Source: Cytophagales bacterium | GTDB taxonomy: Bacteria > Bacteroidota > Bacteroidia > Cytophagales > Cyclobacteriaceae | Assembly: GCA_033344775.1 (NCBI GenBank) | Contig: JAWPMT010000003.1 | Span: 79,764 to 143,763, forward strand | DNA: 64,000 nucleotides | Direction: 5' to 3' | Shown: positions 22,268-31,360 of the stretch, one piece after another | How the letters are laid out: every line of letters begins with the position of its first letter | How positions within the stretch are numbered: the first letter of the stretch is position 1 | Notes under the pieces: generated by a model | What the model was told of the DNA's origin: nothing | Database searches by the model: none | What the model saw: the letters and a program-made list of their open reading frames with translations, nothing else | Position numbers and translations under genes: made by a program

Positions 22268-25006
22268 ATGAAAAAGCAAGAGAAAATACCCACTTTGGTC
22301 AAGTGGCTGTTCTCGAAAAGTATCGATCAGTTCATGATCGAAGAACTGCTCGGCGACTTACAGGAGATGCGAGAAGACCGCACTGAGGAGCGAGGCAAAT
22401 TCATTGCAGGTTTCATGTACTGGGTAGATGCATTCCATTTACTCACCGGATTCTCAACCATTCGAATATCAAAAACTCAAAATAGGTCAACACTCATGTT
22501 TCAAAGTTTATTCAAGATCGCCTGGAGAAATGCGCTCCGGCAAAAACAATTTACTGTACTCAATGTCCTTGGACTTACCCTGGGCATAGCCACCACTTTA
22601 TTCATTGGGCTCTACATCGATGATGAATTGAGCTATGATACGTTCCATGAAAAAGGAGATCGCATCTATCGTGTGAACCAACCCAATATTTGGGGGGACT
22701 GGGACGAAAGGGCGTCAAATACAGGTCCCAATGTCGCCACTGCGCTCAAGACAGACATTCCTGAATTTGAAGAGGTGACACGTTTACTCTTCCTGGGTCA
22801 TAAGACGGTAAAGGGAGTTTATCACGATAGGGTGTTCAAAGAATCGAGGATCTATGCGGCAGATGAGAATTTCTTTGATGTCTTTACTTTCCCGTTGCTG
22901 TCAGGCAATCCAAATACGGCATTTGCCAGACCCAATACCATGGTTTTGACACAAGAGACGGTTGCCCGATACTTCGGTGATCAGATGGGGCCTGACGAAG
23001 TGGTTGGAAAAACCATCAGCATGAAGGATTATCTGGGTAAATGGATTGATTACGAAGTAGTAGGAGTAGCGGATGAAATTCCTTCTCGTTCTCATATTCA
23101 GTTTGATGCACTGATCTCATTGAAGAGTGAGCATGAATTGATGGAAAGCAGTGGATGGAAGTGGATCTTTACGGCATTTTCTACTTATGTATTAGTCAAC
23201 GAGCATGTTGATCTCGTTGCATTGACTGAAAAAATCCAGGAATTGCCCGCAAAATGGGCACCACCCACTACAGAAAAGATCTTCAATCAAACGTTTGAGG
23301 AATTCACCAAAGGGTATCCCTGGAAACTAGGCTTACAACCCATGCGAGAGATTTACATTGCTGCACATCCGCAGTATCAGATGTTTGGTCCCGTTGGTAA
23401 TCCAGAGATCGTTCAAATTTTTGCGGCCATTGGGCTGTTGGTGTTGATCCTGTCAGTGATCAATTTCATGAATCTTTCTACGGCCCGATCTACTACTCGT
23501 TCGAAGGAAGTAGGGGTGAGAAAGGTGTTGGGTTCGGCACGTCAAACACTGATTTATCAATTTGTCCTGGAGTCTGTGATTTATGTCTGCGTAAGTACAA
23601 TGCTGGCTTTGGCCCTGGTTTATTTATCTCTTGATGCGTTCAATGTACTGGCTGAAAAAGAATTGGAGTTGACCCCTTATCTGATAACTCCTTTGACATA
23701 TTTGGTGATGCTGGGATTTGTTTTGATGGTCGGCATACTGGCAGGAAGTTATCCTTCCTTTTATTTGTCTTCTTTCCGTCCCATTGAAACCTTGAAAAAT
23801 AAACTTGGTTCCGGTAGAAAAGGGAAAGTGATCAGAAATGGCCTTGTGGTCTTGCAGTTCACCATATCAATTACACTGATCATTTGTACCTTCTTTGTGC
23901 AGAAGCAGCTGGATTATTCATCGAAGCTGGATGTGGGTTTTGCAAAAGACAATGTATTGCAGCTGCACAATATTGAGCAATTCGGTTTTGATACTGATCA
24001 CCTGAAAGCACGATTAGAAGCTAATCCTGCTTTTCTCAAAGTTGGAAAGTCCTTTGGCCTGCCACCCCAGATCTACTCGGGAGATCGCTATAAATCGAAA
24101 AGCTCGGATGAAGTGATACAAATGAATAATGTTCGTGCCGGAAAAGATTTTCTTGATTTACTTGGATTAACGTTTTTGGAGGGACGAAACTTCAATTCAG
24201 CGATTGCTACGGATAAATACAAGGTTGTTCTCAATGAGAAAGCTGTAGCCATGCTGGGCTGGGGTAGCAGAGAACAATATAGTGCTGATTCGCCAATAGG
24301 AAAAATCGTGAAACTTGCATCAGGGGACGAAGATGAATTTGAAGTCATCGGTGTGGTGAAAGACTTTAATTTCAGTGATTTGAAGCAGGAAATTGCCCCC
24401 TTGGTGATCATTAATCACCTCAATGATAAAGTTTGGGATTTTGGAGCTGGTAGGTCTTACCTCTCCCTTAAACTTGATCCAAATACAATCGAAAAGAAAT
24501 CGGATCTTGATCAAATGTTATTGGATTTGGAGGAAGAATTGAGATCAATTGATGCTAGCGTGCCATTCGAATACACTTTCATGGATCAGACTTTTGATCA
24601 GGCATTTAGAAGTGAGCAACGAATGGCCACTGTACTTAATGTTTTCACATTGATGGCGATGATGATTGCCTGTATTGGATTGTTTGGACTCGCTGCTTTT
24701 TCTGCGGAGCAAAGAACCAAGGAGTTAGGCATTAGAAAAGTGCTGGGAGCGGCAGTTTTCAATTTGGTCAAGACGTTTTCTACGGAGTTTACCCGATTGG
24801 TATTCATCGCGATCTTATTGGCGACCCCTGTTGCATATTTGACTGTTCGTTGGTGGCTGACAGACTTTGCTTATCGTACACCAATTGATTGGTGGGTATT
24901 TGCCATGGCAATATCAGGAGCTTTACTTCTTGCGATTGGCACCATTAGTTTCCAGTCCTTCAAAGTAGCGCATCAAAATCCGGCAGAGGCATTAAAGGAT
25001 GAGTAA
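22268..25006 (+). CDS. FtsX/MacB-type ABC permease with N-terminal prefix domain
   Basis: A 912-residue membrane protein. Residues 1-65 form a soluble prefix (PTLVKWLFSKSIDQFMIEEL, then LGDLQEMREDRT) of the type fused to permeases encoded beside PadR genes. The rest has two FtsX repeats: first helix at about 95-115 (FTVLNVLGLTLGIATTLFIG), a MacB-like periplasmic domain, three helices at about 380-520 with SKEVGVRKVLGSAR, a second periplasmic domain, and three C-terminal helices with TKELGIRKVLGAA. No ATPase is encoded here, so it must use one from elsewhere or work as a mechanotransmitter. It ends ALKDE and is followed by a strong terminator, closing the operon with padR. Confidence 0.9.
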   Translation: MKKQEKIPTLVKWLFSKSIDQFMIEELLGDLQEMREDRTEERGKFIAGFMYWVDAFHLLTGFSTIRISKTQNRSTLMFQSLFKIAWRNALRQKQFTVLNVLGLTLGIATTLFIGLYIDDELSYDTFHEKGDRIYRVNQPNIWGDWDERASNTGPNVATALKTDIPEFEEVTRLLFLGHKTVKGVYHDRVFKESRIYAADENFFDVFTFPLLSGNPNTAFARPNTMVLTQETVARYFGDQMGPDEVVGKTISMKDYLGKWIDYEVVGVADEIPSRSHIQFDALISLKSEHELMESSGWKWIFTAFSTYVLVNEHVDLVALTEKIQELPAKWAPPTTEKIFNQTFEEFTKGYPWKLGLQPMREIYIAAHPQYQMFGPVGNPEIVQIFAAIGLLVLILSVINFMNLSTARSTTRSKEVGVRKVLGSARQTLIYQFVLESVIYVCVSTMLALALVYLSLDAFNVLAEKELELTPYLITPLTYLVMLGFVLMVGILAGSYPSFYLSSFRPIETLKNKLGSGRKGKVIRNGLVVLQFTISITLIICTFFVQKQLDYSSKLDVGFAKDNVLQLHNIEQFGFDTDHLKARLEANPAFLKVGKSFGLPPQIYSGDRYKSKSSDEVIQMNNVRAGKDFLDLLGLTFLEGRNFNSAIATDKYKVVLNEKAVAMLGWGSREQYSADSPIGKIVKLASGDEDEFEVIGVVKDFNFSDLKQEIAPLVIINHLNDKVWDFGAGRSYLSLKLDPNTIEKKSDLDQMLLDLEEELRSIDASVPFEYTFMDQTFDQAFRSEQRMATVLNVFTLMAMMIACIGLFGLAAFSAEQRTKELGIRKVLGAAVFNLVKTFSTEFTRLVFIAILLATPVAYLTVRWWLTDFAYRTPIDWWVFAMAISGALLLAIGTISFQSFKVAHQNPAEALKDE

Positions 25007-25028
25007 TTATCCATAGATGTCTGCTCAT

Positions 25029-25066
25029 AAGGCCTTTCAGTCGATTCCTGAAAGGCCTTGTTTTTT
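25029..25066 (+). terminator. Intrinsic terminator after the permease operon
   Basis: AAGGCCTTTCAG (25029-25040) pairs perfectly with CTGAAAGGCCTT (25048-25059) around a 7-nt loop, followed by GTTTTTT. It lies 23 bp after the permease stop. Confidence 0.85.
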
Positions 25067-25158
25067 CATTCCATTTCGATTTTTCAGCATTTTTTCTTTT
25101 TAACTGTCACGGGCTTTCGTGTGTGGTGTCTAACCATAAATCAAAAATTAATTGACAC

Positions 25159-25569
25159 ATGGAAACTAACAATTTTGACGTTCAAAGCATCGGGATCAAC
25201 GCACATCCGGACAAGGTCTTTCAATTCATTGCTGAGCCGACCAATGTTCCTAAATGGGCATTAGGTTTTTCTGAAGTAGATGGTAAAACGGCGTTCATGG
25301 AAACGCCTGCCGGAAAGATGAAAGTGGGAATGACAATGGAAAGCAATCCAGCCCTGGGTACCGTAGATACGACGATGACCATGCCTGATAATAGTGTTGG
25401 GATGGCGTATTCTCGGGTTATCCCTAATGACAAGGGGCAAACAAGCATTTTTTCTTTTGTATTGATGGCACCCCCTGTTCCTCTGGAAGAGATCGAAGGG
25501 ACTTTGGAAGCACAAAAGAAACAGTTAGCAGAAGAGCTGCAATTATTAAAGAAAATTCTGGAAGCTTGA
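25159..25569 (+). CDS. SRPBCC family protein
   Basis: A 136-residue soluble protein with the START/SRPBCC helix-grip pattern: INAHPDKVFQFIAEPTNVPK at the start, a strand-rich middle, then EGTLEAQKKQLAEELQLLKK as the long C-terminal helix. Such proteins bind hydrophobic ligands or act as polyketide cyclase or AHSA1-like helpers. The ligand cannot be predicted. It is the first gene of a probable operon: the next ATG overlaps its TGA by one base (TGATG), and an ECF sigma gene follows. Confidence 0.82.
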   Translation: METNNFDVQSIGINAHPDKVFQFIAEPTNVPKWALGFSEVDGKTAFMETPAGKMKVGMTMESNPALGTVDTTMTMPDNSVGMAYSRVIPNDKGQTSIFSFVLMAPPVPLEEIEGTLEAQKKQLAEELQLLKKILEA

Positions 25570-25967
25570 TGGTGCTGAGACAAATTCATCATCCTTCAGT
25601 GCTTGGAGCAAGTTTACTGGGGTTTGTATTGGCTTTCATTTGGTACGGCCCTCTTTTTGGTGAAACATGGGCCATAGGTGCAGAAGTGATCAATCCAACG
25701 ACTCCTCCGGGTTGGGCCTCTTTTACCGCCTTCTTGGTGGGATGGATTGCCAATTATGGGCTGGCTTACTTCCTGATTGCAACCCGCCAAAAAGGAGCAA
25801 TTGCAGGACTGAAGATCGGGGCAATTATTACGGTGGCTTTCTTGTTGCAGGTAATCATCGGTCCATGGCTTTTTGCCGGCAGGTTCTTGCTATTTGCTGT
25901 CAACATGCCGTATTTCACGTTGGTAGCTTTAAGCTCAGGATTGATTATCGGACATTTTCAGAAATAA
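25569..25967 (+). CDS. DUF1761 family membrane protein
   Basis: A 132-residue protein with four membrane helices (about 10-28, 48-68, 78-98 and 108-128). HHPSVLGASLLGFVLAFIWYGPLFG at the start, with the tryptophan-tyrosine-glycine-proline run, and the later GLKIGAIITVAFLL, fit DUF1761. Function is unknown. I use the ATG at 25569; a TTG three bases earlier is inside the upstream stop region. The one-base overlap with the SRPBCC gene implies translational coupling, and the sigma factor gene follows by 55 bp. Confidence 0.8.
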   Translation: MVLRQIHHPSVLGASLLGFVLAFIWYGPLFGETWAIGAEVINPTTPPGWASFTAFLVGWIANYGLAYFLIATRQKGAIAGLKIGAIITVAFLLQVIIGPWLFAGRFLLFAVNMPYFTLVALSSGLIIGHFQK

Positions 25968-26022
25968 AGACCAATGAAGTGTATGGTCTGAGATCATGCA
26001 CTTCTTACCTTATATAAATGAC

Positions 26023-26883
26023 ATGGATAAACAACAAGAACGTTCGGATCAGGTGCTTATTCAGGAGGCTCTATCCGGGAATAGAAAATCATTAGAAATA
26101 CTGATTAAGAGACACCAAACCTGGATATTTAATGTAGCCCTGAACCTGACCGCAGATGCCAATGAAGCTGCGGACCTGATGCAGGAGGTGCTGATCAAAA
26201 TGGTGACCAACCTGTCCAGGTTTGAAAGGAAAAGTCAATTTCGGACATGGTTGTACCGGATCATCAAAAACCACTTTTTAAATACCAAAAGGAAAGGACA
26301 ATCCAGTCAGGTGATTCCCTGGGAGGAGTACGCACAGGGCCTTGACGCGACCAGAGATAAGGAGTTGACCGATACCTTTGACATAGATAAGGAATTGTTA
26401 GTTGAGGAAGCAAAATTAAGTTGCATGAAAGCCATGTTGCTTTGCCTGACACCCGAGCAACGATTGGTTTATGTATTGGGAGAACTATTTGAAACACCTT
26501 CTGCGGAAGCTGCAGAAGTGATGGGTGTTACTGCAGCCAATTTTAGAAAGCAGCTGAGCCGAACCAGGGAACAGCTCTATAATTTCATGAACGAAAAGTG
26601 TGGCTTAATCAACAAGACCAATCCTTGCAGGTGTGCTCGAAAGACTACTGGATTTATTCAAAAAGGATATGTTGATCCTAAAAATTTGCAATTTCAGAGA
26701 GAGGTGATTAGCAAAATTGAAGACATAGCACCATCCAAACTAGATGCGTTTGAAAACAAAGGCATGACAGCCTATAAGCGATTGTACAAAGCTCATAATT
26801 ACCAGCAGACACCTAATGAAGACCTTTTTCTAAAAGAACTCCTGACCTCATCCGACATCAAGGAGAGTTTTGGGCTGAATTAG
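26023..26883 (+). CDS. ECF sigma factor with Cys-containing C-terminal extension
   Basis: A 286-residue sigma-70 family factor from this start. Region 2 lies at about 10-85 (ANEAADLMQEVLIKMVTNL, QFRTWLYRIIKNHFLN) and region 4 at about 130-180 (LTPEQRLVYVLGELFETPSA, EVMGVTAANFRKQLSRTRE). About 100 further residues follow, starting CGLINKTNPCRCARKTTGF, with three cysteines close together that could bind metal, then helical sequence. Such an extension replaces or adds to an anti-sigma partner in some ECF groups. An ATG at 25996 would add nine residues; the later one gives a more typical N terminus. It follows the SRPBCC and DUF1761 genes and converges on the KAP NTPase gene with only 11 bp between. 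Confidence 0.85.
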   Translation: MDKQQERSDQVLIQEALSGNRKSLEILIKRHQTWIFNVALNLTADANEAADLMQEVLIKMVTNLSRFERKSQFRTWLYRIIKNHFLNTKRKGQSSQVIPWEEYAQGLDATRDKELTDTFDIDKELLVEEAKLSCMKAMLLCLTPEQRLVYVLGELFETPSAEAAEVMGVTAANFRKQLSRTREQLYNFMNEKCGLINKTNPCRCARKTTGFIQKGYVDPKNLQFQREVISKIEDIAPSKLDAFENKGMTAYKRLYKAHNYQQTPNEDLFLKELLTSSDIKESFGLN

Positions 26884-26894
26884 CGCCCTTTCTA

Positions 26895-29800
26895 TCACTC
26901 CTGAAAATACACCAGCAGATTGATTTTGTCTGACAAGTGATAAGTCGTATCCTGATCTTCAGGGTCTGTGTAGGTGATGACGTGAGCAATATTCAGGTCA
27001 TTGTAATAGGAAGGTTGGATTTTGCCAAAGAACTTATTGAATTTGGTACGTACGGTACGTAAGTGAACTTCATCGGATTCCATGGCTGCATTGCTTTCCT
27101 CTTCCTCCAATACAGCTAAACATAGTTGCTCGATTGATTCCATTTCCTCGATGCTTCTGGAAATGTAGGAGACCAATTCCGGATAGGCTTCCTGAAGTGC
27201 TACCCACTTACTGAAATAGATCGGATCTAGTTTGTCCAGGATCTTTCGTTCGTAGGCAATGTTGAAGAGTAGTCTAAGCTTATTACTCACCCGTTTGACA
27301 TTTCGAGGTAAGACTAATTTGAGTATGTCCAAAGTGTGTTTGATCGCAATATGGAACCGGCTGTCATTTTGCTCAATATTGGCATAAGCCTCCGTCCGCC
27401 TGATGTTCTCGATTTCCAGGGTGTTCAGATTGGAGTTGTCATCATCAAGGTAGTGCGACTGATTCTTTTTCATTTTATCATTCACCTGACCGGAATATGA
27501 ACTCAACTCATCTTCATGAGTGACAGAAACCCAGGTAATCGTCAGAAGTTGATAAACGATCACAACCAAGAGGAACAAGAGGGTTAACTCAATTGAAATA
27601 GTTCGATAACCCTCCGTGGCATTCCGGTAGACCTCATAAATGTACCGATTGACATACAAGTTTGTTGCTTCGAATGTTTGTGTTTTAATAGGAGGAAAAG
27701 TCCCTATTGAATCCAACAATGCGAATGCACCATAGAGTGAGTCTATCTTATTGACAAAGACAGAATCTTCCGTAAGCCTTTGTTCGTGAGGAATTATATC
27801 TCGATTGAATAAACTAGACAACCAGCCACCTACAAAAAGTTCATCCAGTTCAGCTGTTTGATCTGCTATCCCCATCGCTAAGCTAATTGATACATTCGCA
27901 AATTCATCTTTTCTCATCCATAGATACTTCCAGGTAACTCTATCGGCGTATGAAAAAGTGGAATCACTCGGTTCTATGGTAAATAACTTAGAAGAATCTT
28001 GATTTTCTTTAGGACCAAAAATTTCGTAATTAATCTCCATTTGCCATGCTTCCTTTAGATTCTCAGATATCTGGAGAGTATCCAGGTAAGCTTCGATGTG
28101 CTGTGGATTGAACTGATTTTGATACCGTAGATCCATCCATGAATTGTGTGCAAGCAACCCGTACATCACGAATGAGGAAATGATAAATAGCAAAATGAGA
28201 AAAGCATTGATGCGTTTCAGCCCAGGGGCGTGAAAAGTGTCCAGATTGATGTTCCAGTAATCTCTATAGAACCCTTTAAAGATGCGACTGATCAGTATGA
28301 TCGGGAACATGCCGATCCATAGGATCAGGTACAATGGTTTTAGTGCGACGCTGATCTGCTCGCTACCCGACACTTCTTTGAAGGAGACCATGCGTTCTTC
28401 GATGGTCGAGCCCAGAATGGCTTCAAATTGAGTGTATTGTGTCTTAATGAATTTCGTGAAAGCACGAAAAATACGCTTCTGGAACGGTATATTTTCTTCA
28501 TTAGCGTTCTCCGGGAGTTTGGTCAATTCGTCCGCTGTTTTTGCCTCCTGGTTTTCAACCAATGGACGAATATGTTTAGGGTTATAGAGGGGTAAGTCAA
28601 ATTGAAGTTGAATGATTTTTTGAATGTACAGCCGGCCAAAGCCATTGTTATTTTCTCCGTCGGTATCTGTAGAGGGACCAAACTGCGCTTTTGCCGGATT
28701 GTATCGTTTTGCAAATTCCTCATACTTGATATCAGCGGAAGCGGCTACGGTTTGGATATCCGCCATGATGACGATGATCACATTCGGAATATTCAACAAC
28801 TGGTTGATGGCTTCCATTAATTCTACCGGACCTGTATCGCGGCACCTTTCCAGGTCATCGACAAAAATCACCAGCTTGAGGTCTTTTGGTAAAGCCTGAT
28901 TGATCAAACCCTTGAGCTGATTACGGACCACTTCCACTTTCCCAGCTTGCGCTTCGGCGATAGGGTCTTTGAGATATGACTTAAGCGTCGATGTGAATTG
29001 AAATAGGTACTGGAATATTTTAATGACCAGCGCCCCAGTGCCACCAACTGCAATTCCCTTATAGTCAGCCAATTCGGGCGGAAGACCTTTCAGAATGGTC
29101 TGTATTTCAGGTAGATCTTCGACCAACTTGAACAACCCGAATAACAAAAGGGTAAGCACACCGTATAGACTGACGTTTCTTATCCTCCTGGCGAATCTAT
29201 CGGAAGGTGCAGTGAGGTGAACAGGTAGCGGATCCCATAATTTGTGCCACCAACGTCGGTATTGATCGAGTTCACGTGCGATAAATGCCGTGAAAGCCGT
29301 TTTGATGTGTTCGGAATCGTCATGCTGCCAGGCGTTGAACCAGATTGTACGATGTTTAGACAGACTCTTGGCCGGCATCGCTTCTACCTGGCGACGAATC
29401 AGATTCCCCAAAGAAGATTTTCCAGCACCCCAGGGAGCATTGATGACCAGGGTTAAGGGAGTGGTGGTATTCGGACTGTCGATGATGCCAGCCAGTGCGT
29501 TACTAAAGGTCTTGAAGTCTAATTTATCATTACTTACATCGTCAATAGGGCGATCAGCAACCATCTGGATTTGGACCTGATTCTGGACTTTTTGATTAGT
29601 GAAATTCCCATTACTATCATATAGATCAAGATCTACTCGTTTTAGCAATTCTTTGGTTCTTCTGGACTCCACGAAGATGTCCATTTTCTTTTCAGGGTCA
29701 TTGATTTCATACCCCTTCAATAAAGCGGTGAAGACTTCTTTGTCTGTCAGCCCAGAAATCTTGAATAATGGGAGTTCGATCAATGGGATGTTGTATGTGT

Positions 29801-30146
29801 TTTGAATATTGGCGAGCTGACCACCCATGTTATTGACAACCGATTTGATGTCTATGCCTGACCCTTTTTCGTCGTGGCTGGGAATAGGTTCTGTGATCAA
29901 TACGATCACCCCTTTTGCCGGTTCAGGTAAATACGATTTGCTTTTTACGGGTATTGAATCACCATCCAATAGGGTAATAACGTCTCCAAATCGATGCGTT
30001 TCACGCTTGAATTGCAAGTCAAATTGTTCAGTCTTGGGGGATCGCCCCAGGATGATTTTTCCATCAGCACTGCCCAAAATGATCGAAACCAGGGTATTCC
30101 TGGACGAAGGTTTCCCCAATTTGAGTTCGAAGAAGATTGAAGACAT
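26895..30146 (-). CDS. KAP family P-loop NTPase with multiple membrane segments
   Basis: A 1083-residue protein. The KAP NTPase core has Walker A INAPWGAGKSSLGN (about 235-248) and Walker B LVIFVDDLERC (425-435), with two membrane helices inserted between them (about 325-342 and 363-382), a hallmark of the family; GFGRLYIQKIIQLQFDLP at 502-519 is the usual later motif. Two more helix regions at about 605-625 and 647-667 and another near 855-880 enclose a roughly 190-residue stretch that may lie outside the membrane. The first 200 residues are not part of KAP: GDVITLLDGDSIP, then IELPLFKISGLTDKEVFTAL and MDIFVESRRTKELLKR alternate strands and helices, faintly like a macro domain. Some KAP proteins act in phage exclusion (PifA), but the neighbours here are not defence genes. 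Confidence 0.85.
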   Translation of the reverse strand: MSSIFFELKLGKPSSRNTLVSIILGSADGKIILGRSPKTEQFDLQFKRETHRFGDVITLLDGDSIPVKSKSYLPEPAKGVIVLITEPIPSHDEKGSGIDIKSVVNNMGGQLANIQNTYNIPLIELPLFKISGLTDKEVFTALLKGYEINDPEKKMDIFVESRRTKELLKRVDLDLYDSNGNFTNQKVQNQVQIQMVADRPIDDVSNDKLDFKTFSNALAGIIDSPNTTTPLTLVINAPWGAGKSSLGNLIRRQVEAMPAKSLSKHRTIWFNAWQHDDSEHIKTAFTAFIARELDQYRRWWHKLWDPLPVHLTAPSDRFARRIRNVSLYGVLTLLLFGLFKLVEDLPEIQTILKGLPPELADYKGIAVGGTGALVIKIFQYLFQFTSTLKSYLKDPIAEAQAGKVEVVRNQLKGLINQALPKDLKLVIFVDDLERCRDTGPVELMEAINQLLNIPNVIIVIMADIQTVAASADIKYEEFAKRYNPAKAQFGPSTDTDGENNNGFGRLYIQKIIQLQFDLPLYNPKHIRPLVENQEAKTADELTKLPENANEENIPFQKRIFRAFTKFIKTQYTQFEAILGSTIEERMVSFKEVSGSEQISVALKPLYLILWIGMFPIILISRIFKGFYRDYWNINLDTFHAPGLKRINAFLILLFIISSFVMYGLLAHNSWMDLRYQNQFNPQHIEAYLDTLQISENLKEAWQMEINYEIFGPKENQDSSKLFTIEPSDSTFSYADRVTWKYLWMRKDEFANVSISLAMGIADQTAELDELFVGGWLSSLFNRDIIPHEQRLTEDSVFVNKIDSLYGAFALLDSIGTFPPIKTQTFEATNLYVNRYIYEVYRNATEGYRTISIELTLLFLLVVIVYQLLTITWVSVTHEDELSSYSGQVNDKMKKNQSHYLDDDNSNLNTLEIENIRRTEAYANIEQNDSRFHIAIKHTLDILKLVLPRNVKRVSNKLRLLFNIAYERKILDKLDPIYFSKWVALQEAYPELVSYISRSIEEMESIEQLCLAVLEEEESNAAMESDEVHLRTVRTKFNKFFGKIQPSYYNDLNIAHVITYTDPEDQDTTYHLSDKINLLVYFQE

Positions 30147-30297
30147 AGTAGTTAGGTTGCCTTCTAATATAGACCTTTAATTGTAATGTTTGAAAATAGA
30201 ATTCTTTTGAGTGATTGGTCTCACGGTGCTTCATCACGTAAAAAAGGTTACTTGGAATTAGCTATCTCGTTGAGCCTTCATTGGTACTTCTAAAGTA

Positions 30298-30326
30298 TTG
30301 AACCTCGTTAAAAACGGCTATCTTTG
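30298..30326 (+). promoter_or_regulatory. Consensus promoter before a decayed lipoprotein gene
   Basis: TTG (30298-30300), 18 nt, then TATCTTTG (30319-30326): both Bacteroidota promoter elements at proper distance. It lies 28 bp before the first codon of a lipoprotein reading frame that no longer has a start codon. Confidence 0.6.
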
Positions 30327-30354
30327 ATCAAAGACAAATCAAAAGCTAAAGTGT

Positions 30355-30827
30355 ATCAAAAGACTTAAAACAGCATTTCCTGTTTTGCTAACCCTGATCG
30401 TAACAACTTCCATTATTGGATGTAAGGAGGATGGTCGTGTCGTTGCACCGGAATTGGAAACCTTCATAGGAAGTTGGGCCATGGAATCGGTAACGCTTGA
30501 AGGTACTTTACTTGAGGAATGGCAACAAGTAGTGATCACCTTTGAGCAAGAAAGTGAGGAGGGAGGCACCCAAATTCACCGGGTCATTTGGTTTGGCATC
30601 CTGAAGGCGTATGGAGTATTGAAGAGAAAGCAGTAGGGCTGTTATCTTTCGTAATGAATGATACCTCGAATGTGACTGTAGTCACTTACGATGAGGAAAC
30701 CATGACTTTGGCTCGAGGGTTACCATGGACTAGTTACAACCCTTGTGATTTGAATGATCCTAATGTAGAAGCATGCGTGTTGCCTGTTTATGGGACCTGG
30801 TTATTTTTTATGAGGGAGGAACAGTAG
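30355..30827 (+). pseudogene. Decayed lipocalin-like lipoprotein gene
   Basis: Two frames together encode a small lipoprotein of about 157 residues. From 30355 the frame reads IKRLKTAFPVLLTLIVTTSI followed by IGCKED, a complete lipoprotein signal, but the expected ATG is ATC; the only start in frame is TTG at 30385, which removes the positive residues. Near 30575-30590 the frame must change: before it FEQESEEGGTQI, after it HLVWHPEGVWSIEEKAVGLL and VTVVTYDEETMTLARG, ending at the TAG at 30827. The W-P-x-G-x-W phrase and following strands resemble lipocalin-like Bacteroidota lipoproteins. One base is missing (or two are added). A consensus promoter is still present upstream. Either two inactivating changes or one sequencing error plus a rare start codon. 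Confidence 0.65.
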
Positions 30828-30889
30828 CAAAAATGAATTCCCTCTACTTTCAACGACCGTGTCGAAAGCAAAGGGAATAGTTAGCTCAC

Positions 30890-31273
30890 TCATGCCTCGA
30901 CCAACGCTCTATCAAAACCAAAGACCCTGGGTGCAAAGGTGGCGTCTAGTCCCATGCCTTTAGCGGCTTGTTGTAACTGCTCTGGCACGTCACCACAGAA
31001 AAGGAATGGTCCGGGAACTGCGATTTCCAGTAAAGCGGGAAAGTGTCCTGCTGCCGTAGTACTTAGGTGAAATCCTAATGCCGCTCCATCTTTGAATAAG
31101 TCGTATACCACCAGGGTATCTGTAGCCTCTTCAAAGTAACATGCCACTTGCAGGGCATCAGGTTCATTGGCCTGCATTTGGTTCGTCACTTCATGATACG
31201 TGGCTTTCAAGGCTGTTGCGTGCCCGGGTTTTGCGGTCCATTTGTAAACGACTGTGATTGCTTGATTATTCAT
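30890..31273 (-). CDS. Antibiotic biosynthesis monooxygenase (ABM)-like protein
   Basis: A 127-residue soluble protein with the ferredoxin-like ABM pattern: AITVVYKWTAKPGHATALKA, then CYFEEATDTLVVYDLFKDGA and STTAAGHFPALLEIAVPGP. Such proteins range from quinol monooxygenases to heme-degrading enzymes. The ATG at 31273 is preferred over 31306, since the promoter element TACTTTTG lies at 31304-31311 and would place transcription start between them. It is divergent from a GlxA-type AraC regulator across a gap with an inverted repeat, so it is the probable target of that regulator. Confidence 0.75.
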   Translation of the reverse strand: MNNQAITVVYKWTAKPGHATALKATYHEVTNQMQANEPDALQVACYFEEATDTLVVYDLFKDGAALGFHLSTTAAGHFPALLEIAVPGPFLFCGDVPEQLQQAAKGMGLDATFAPRVFGFDRALVEA

Positions 31274-31303
31274 GATCTTGTTTTTTACGAATTGATTATG
31301 AAA

Positions 31304-31311
31304 CAAAAGTA
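31304..31311 (-). promoter_or_regulatory. Promoter -7 element for the ABM-like gene
   Basis: Minus strand TACTTTTG, exact TAnnTTTG match and identical to the element of the divergent gene at 31383-31390. It lies 30 bp before the ATG at 31273. Confidence 0.5.
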
Positions 31312-31323
31312 TGTCCTAAAAGC

Positions 31324-31360
31324 ACCCATAAGAGGTGTATTTTACGACACTTATAAGGGT
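31324..31360. promoter_or_regulatory. Imperfect inverted repeat between divergent promoters
   Basis: ACCCATAAGAGGTGT (31324-31338) and ACACTTATAAGGGT (31347-31360) are inverted relatives with small gaps. The repeat sits between the two divergent TACTTTTG elements and touches the -33 TTG of the plus-strand promoter. It is a good candidate binding site for the regulator encoded at 31399. Confidence 0.45.

Noticed and set aside
26895-30146. Defence island around the KAP NTPase
   Set aside because: Flanking genes are an ECF sigma factor, SRPBCC and DUF1761 proteins, a lipoprotein remnant and a monooxygenase; no restriction, toxin or recombinase genes are present.
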